A stretch of 64,000 bases of DNA from Trematomus loennbergii (lineage: Eukaryota > Chordata > Actinopteri > Perciformes > Nototheniidae), in NCBI GenBank assembly GCA_012861695.1, contig JAAOOA010000056.1, forward strand, positions 4,673,707 to 4,737,706. Reading direction: 5' to 3'. Of this stretch, positions 61,122-64,000 are shown in pieces. The notes under the pieces were generated by a model, which was given only the letters and a program-made list of their open reading frames with translations, made no database searches and was not told the origin of the DNA. How positions within the stretch are numbered: position 1 is the stretch's first letter; each line of letters opens with the position of its first letter. Both the position numbers and the translations under genes were made by a program.

Positions 61122-61224
61122 GCCAATGCTGGAGGTGGATTTAAGGCATAGTTATGGTTGAAATCTGTTGATTGTCGTTTGTTGGTTGTTTGTTCTGTTT
61201 GATGGTTGTTTGTTTTGTTTGTTG

Positions 61225-61520
61225 GAGAGATCACTGTATCTGACCTCGTAGTGTGCCTGAGAAGCTAAAGGTTTGACTGAGGGGATATGATCTTTGCTAG
61301 CCGATAAATGTTATGCTGGAGGGATCACTGTATCTGACCTCGTAGTCTGCCTGATAAGCTAAAGGTTTGACTGAGGGGATATGATCTTTGCTAGCTGATA
61401 TACATGTAATGCTGGAGGAATCACTGTATCTGACCTCGTAGTCGTGAATTCTGCCTAGGAACATCCTAATGATTGTCTTAAGGTTCAGATATTCATTTGG
61501 CTGAGGGGATATGATTTGCT
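61225..61520 (+). repeat. Three direct repeats (~95 bp) in the retroviral leader
   Basis: The motif TCACTGTATCTGACCTCGTA begins at 61231, 61325 and 61421 (periods 94 and 96 bp). A companion block with GACTGAGGGGATATGATCTTTGCTAGC follows the first two copies, and a partial copy (GGCTGAGGGGATATGAT) is at about 61499. The repeats lie between the primer-binding site and gag. Confidence 0.85.
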
Positions 61521-62329
61521 TCGAGCCAAGTGCACATCCGGTCCGTTCGGTAATTAAGAGATTAATAAGCCCGATCTGAGTTCAGGGAGTTAAAAGATAA
61601 AACTTGCCTGCGACTCTGTGAATTCACTATATACAAAAATTGAGTTTTCCATGTTTTGTCAGGCCGAAATGTAGAGTCTGTGATAAAGCGCTAAATGTTT
61701 TGGTATACCATAGTTTGTTGGTCAAAGAAGCCCCCCTTCTCCTGAAAAGGCTGAGAGCTCCAGCCGGGTGTGTCTGTATTTGTCTGTGAAAGTATTTCCC
61801 CCTTTTTCCGATCCTGTAAAGAGGAGACCCTTTGTTTTATCAGCCGTGAGAGCAGCAGTGTGTCTGTTTGTTTTTTCTCTGATGCCTGTTTAAAAATAAG
61901 GAGTAGAAGATCAATGAGTGATCTGAAGTTGGAGTGAATACATTGAAATTAATAGATTAATGTGTGATTTGAAGTAGTAGATATTGAAATAAATAAGAGA
62001 CAATGATTTGTTGCTATTTAAACATAGTCTTTGAGAACTGATTGTTACCATTGCATTGCATTGTGAATTTCATGGTATTTGTCATTTAACTAAAATTGTA
62101 CTTAATTATATTTCAAAGGAAAAAGTATATTACATACAGTACATTAAGGGAAAGTAAAAGAGTTTACTGAGTATATGAAGTAGCTATATTGAAATAAAAA
62201 GATTTAGTTTTATTTTCACCTAGAATAGATATAGAAAGAAGAGTACAACACATTTTGTTATATATATATGATATATAGGTAAAATAAGATTAACTAAATC
62301 AAAGGGTTACAAATCATTAAGGGGTCGCT
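61521..62329 (+). other. Retroviral leader between direct repeats and gag
   Basis: This stretch contains no long open frame. It is AT-rich with short TATATA tracts before the gag ATG at 62330. As a long (about 1.2 kb) untranslated leader it could hold packaging or splice signals, but none can be identified by eye. Confidence 0.5.
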
Positions 62330-64000
62330 ATGGGCACTAATAGCAGCCGTCAGAAGGACCTTCAGGGTCCTGCCAAGTGTATGTATGACAAATATGGTAA
62401 ATCAGCCATAACATTTTTGCCAAAATGGCATGGCAATTTGGGATTTCCTCAAAGTGGGAGTTTTCACCATGCCTCTTTGATATCACTGCGAAAAAGAATG
62501 TCGAAAAGATTTGAAGAAAAGATTAAAAAAGCTAAAGTAAGTGCCTGTAAAAAAGTTAATAAGAAATGGTCTAAACAGCTTGAGATTTTGAAACTTTGGG
62601 AAAAGGAAGCTGAAAATAGGAAGAGGGTTGAGCAAGTTTGTAAGAGCGTTAGAGTGTTTGTCTCATTGAGTACTGATGATGTAAGTGAAAAGATGATAAA
62701 AATGACTCCTCGTGGCCTGATTGAAGAGGTGACAGGCTCAACTTATTACACAACGCCATTTTGTAGGGTTGTTGCAGATTTTGAGCCAAAATGGTCTCAA
62801 GATGGCTCTTTTGAAAATTCTGACATAGCAATGTTGAAAGACCTCATTGATCAGCCTCGCCCGTTTGCCCCCCCTGATTGGGATTTTGAGTACATGACAG
62901 AGTGCCTTGGGGTCTGGAGCGCCATGGGTCGAAAGGTCAGCCACACGAATCAGATGATTCATAGCCGACCAAAAACAACGATGATCAGTGTTCACAATGT
63001 TGACTTTGATCTGGACTGTCCAATACAGCCTCCACAACAAATTAGCAGAGATCAGCCTGCTGCACAGCAACCTCATCTGCTGATAGACTTAGGAGCTGAA
63101 GGAGGAGATAATGTAAACAAAGCTGAGACTGCTGTGAATAACCTTGGGGCTTTATCACCCCCACCATACAGGGGTCTGCTAGAACAAGCTATGAAGCAGC
63201 CTGCTTCTCCAAACACAGTAAAATCCCCTTTCCCTTTCTGGGCCAGTACTACTCCAAACAATGGAAAGACAAGAAGAGGAACTGTTTATCAGTCAGCTGC
63301 ACCACCACAGCCACATTTTCATCTGTGCCTGAAGAACAGTCTGAAGTAAACAACTTGATGCTTGGACCAATGATAGAATGTCCAAACGGTACGGGAGGCG
63401 TACAGCATGTTTACAGGCCATGGAAAGTTGCAGAATTACAAGCCATTATTGAAAAACTTCCAGAACCAAAGAATAATGGGAAAGTATTTGCCAACGCTCT
63501 GGAAAAAATAGTGACACAGTGCAGACCTACTTCAGCTGAAATGGACCATGTCTGCTCAACTAAGATGGGTCTTGGTTGGGGCGAAGTCCGACCTGCTAAT
63601 TGGGATGCAACTGCTGCATGGAGTACTGACAATACTTCCACCTATCAGACTCAGCTTGCAGCTTTACGCCAGTCACTAGAAATGAAATACAAGCCAATGA
63701 TAAATATGACAACTGTGAACACATGTACACAAAAATCAGGGGAAATGTTTGATGATTATTTCTCAAGAAAGCTTAAAGTGTTCAATGCACACAGTGGAAA
63801 TGAACAACCATCCACTACTGTTGATGATTCAGTATGGGAAAGACAATTGGTCCAGACTTTGGTGGATGGATTATTAGAGAGCTCTTTTTGTAAGGCATTG
63901 CGTTGCATGGCAGAGTGCTAGGTTGACTGATGTAAAGAAATACTGCTCACATGCTGAAACTATTGTTCAGGATGATAATAATCACAATGAAAAGAAGACC
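62330..64000 (+). pseudogene. gag: Endogenous retrovirus gag, frame-broken, runs off the window edge
   Basis: The first open frame (62330-63349, 339 codons) begins MGTNSS, fitting an N-myristoylation signal, followed by a basic matrix-like region (KKAKVSACKKVNKKW) and a proline-rich stretch with a PPPY late-domain motif (63158-63169; ESCRT recruitment through NEDD4-type ligases in related viruses). A second frame (to 63921) carries a capsid-like region. The frame changes once at about 63290-63325 and again at about 63880-63895, after which coding potential continues to the window end in a third frame. As it stands the gene cannot give a full Gag. pol and env are outside the window. The lineage is not resolved. 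Confidence 0.8.

Overview
This window is eukaryotic nuclear DNA from a ray-finned (teleost) fish. The evidence is spliced genes with GT/AG introns, vertebrate-type proteins, long GT, CT and GATA microsatellites, and a dense load of teleost DNA transposons (hAT, piggyBac-like, Tc1/mariner, PIF/Harbinger-like), a tRNA-derived SINE, LINE remnants and an endogenous retrovirus. No bacterial operons, rRNA genes or CRISPR arrays were seen.

Three host genes can be reconstructed exon by exon. (1) cndp1, minus strand, about 14950 to 7299: a secreted M20 metallodipeptidase (carnosinase-like). Its 11 coding exons join in frame to 494 codons with no lesion, and a TATA box and a GT-repeat-bearing 5' UTR exon lie upstream. 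(2) zup1 (ZUFSP), plus strand, about 30500 to 53011: a K63-specific deubiquitinase with N-terminal zinc fingers, a MIU helix and a C78-type papain-like domain. There is one non-coding and 11 coding exons; the catalytic Cys, His and Asp are all present, but exon 2 and exon 10 carry small frame-breaking deletions. (3) A cytosolic sulfotransferase of the amine-sulfotransferase (SULT3-like) type, plus strand, 55014 to 59943: six coding exons, about 298 residues, with one missing base in exon 3. The genes are not an obvious functional cluster.

Layout: 1-7060 is intergenic, with microsatellites, a palindromic repeat with three RFX X-box-like sites, and a small hAT. 7299-14990 is cndp1, with a piggyBac MITE in an intron. 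15771-20028 is a three-level transposon nest (Tc1 containing Harbinger-like containing piggyBac). 20700-26060 holds a LINE ORF1 remnant, two hATs, a TTAA-flanked MITE and a THAP-bearing inverted-repeat element. 27600-30270 holds coiled-coil ORF fragments, a TTAA-flanked composite element and a LINE 3' remnant. 30500-53011 is zup1, whose introns have absorbed at least seven DNA transposons, including a 3.4 kb palindrome made of two THAP-bearing copies. 53270-54300 holds interspersed repeats with a SINE. 55014-60532 is the sulfotransferase. From 60596 to the window edge lies the 5' part of an endogenous retrovirus: a 504 bp LTR, a tRNA-Gln primer-binding site, a repeat-bearing leader and a frame-broken gag.

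The most unusual structures are the THAP composite palindrome (46018-49424), the internally deleted piggyBac gene (17669-18030), several insertion sites whose unoccupied counterparts occur elsewhere in the same window, and a pattern of single-base deletions in otherwise conserved exons that may be consensus-sequence error. All homology statements come from recognising motifs by eye; no search was run.
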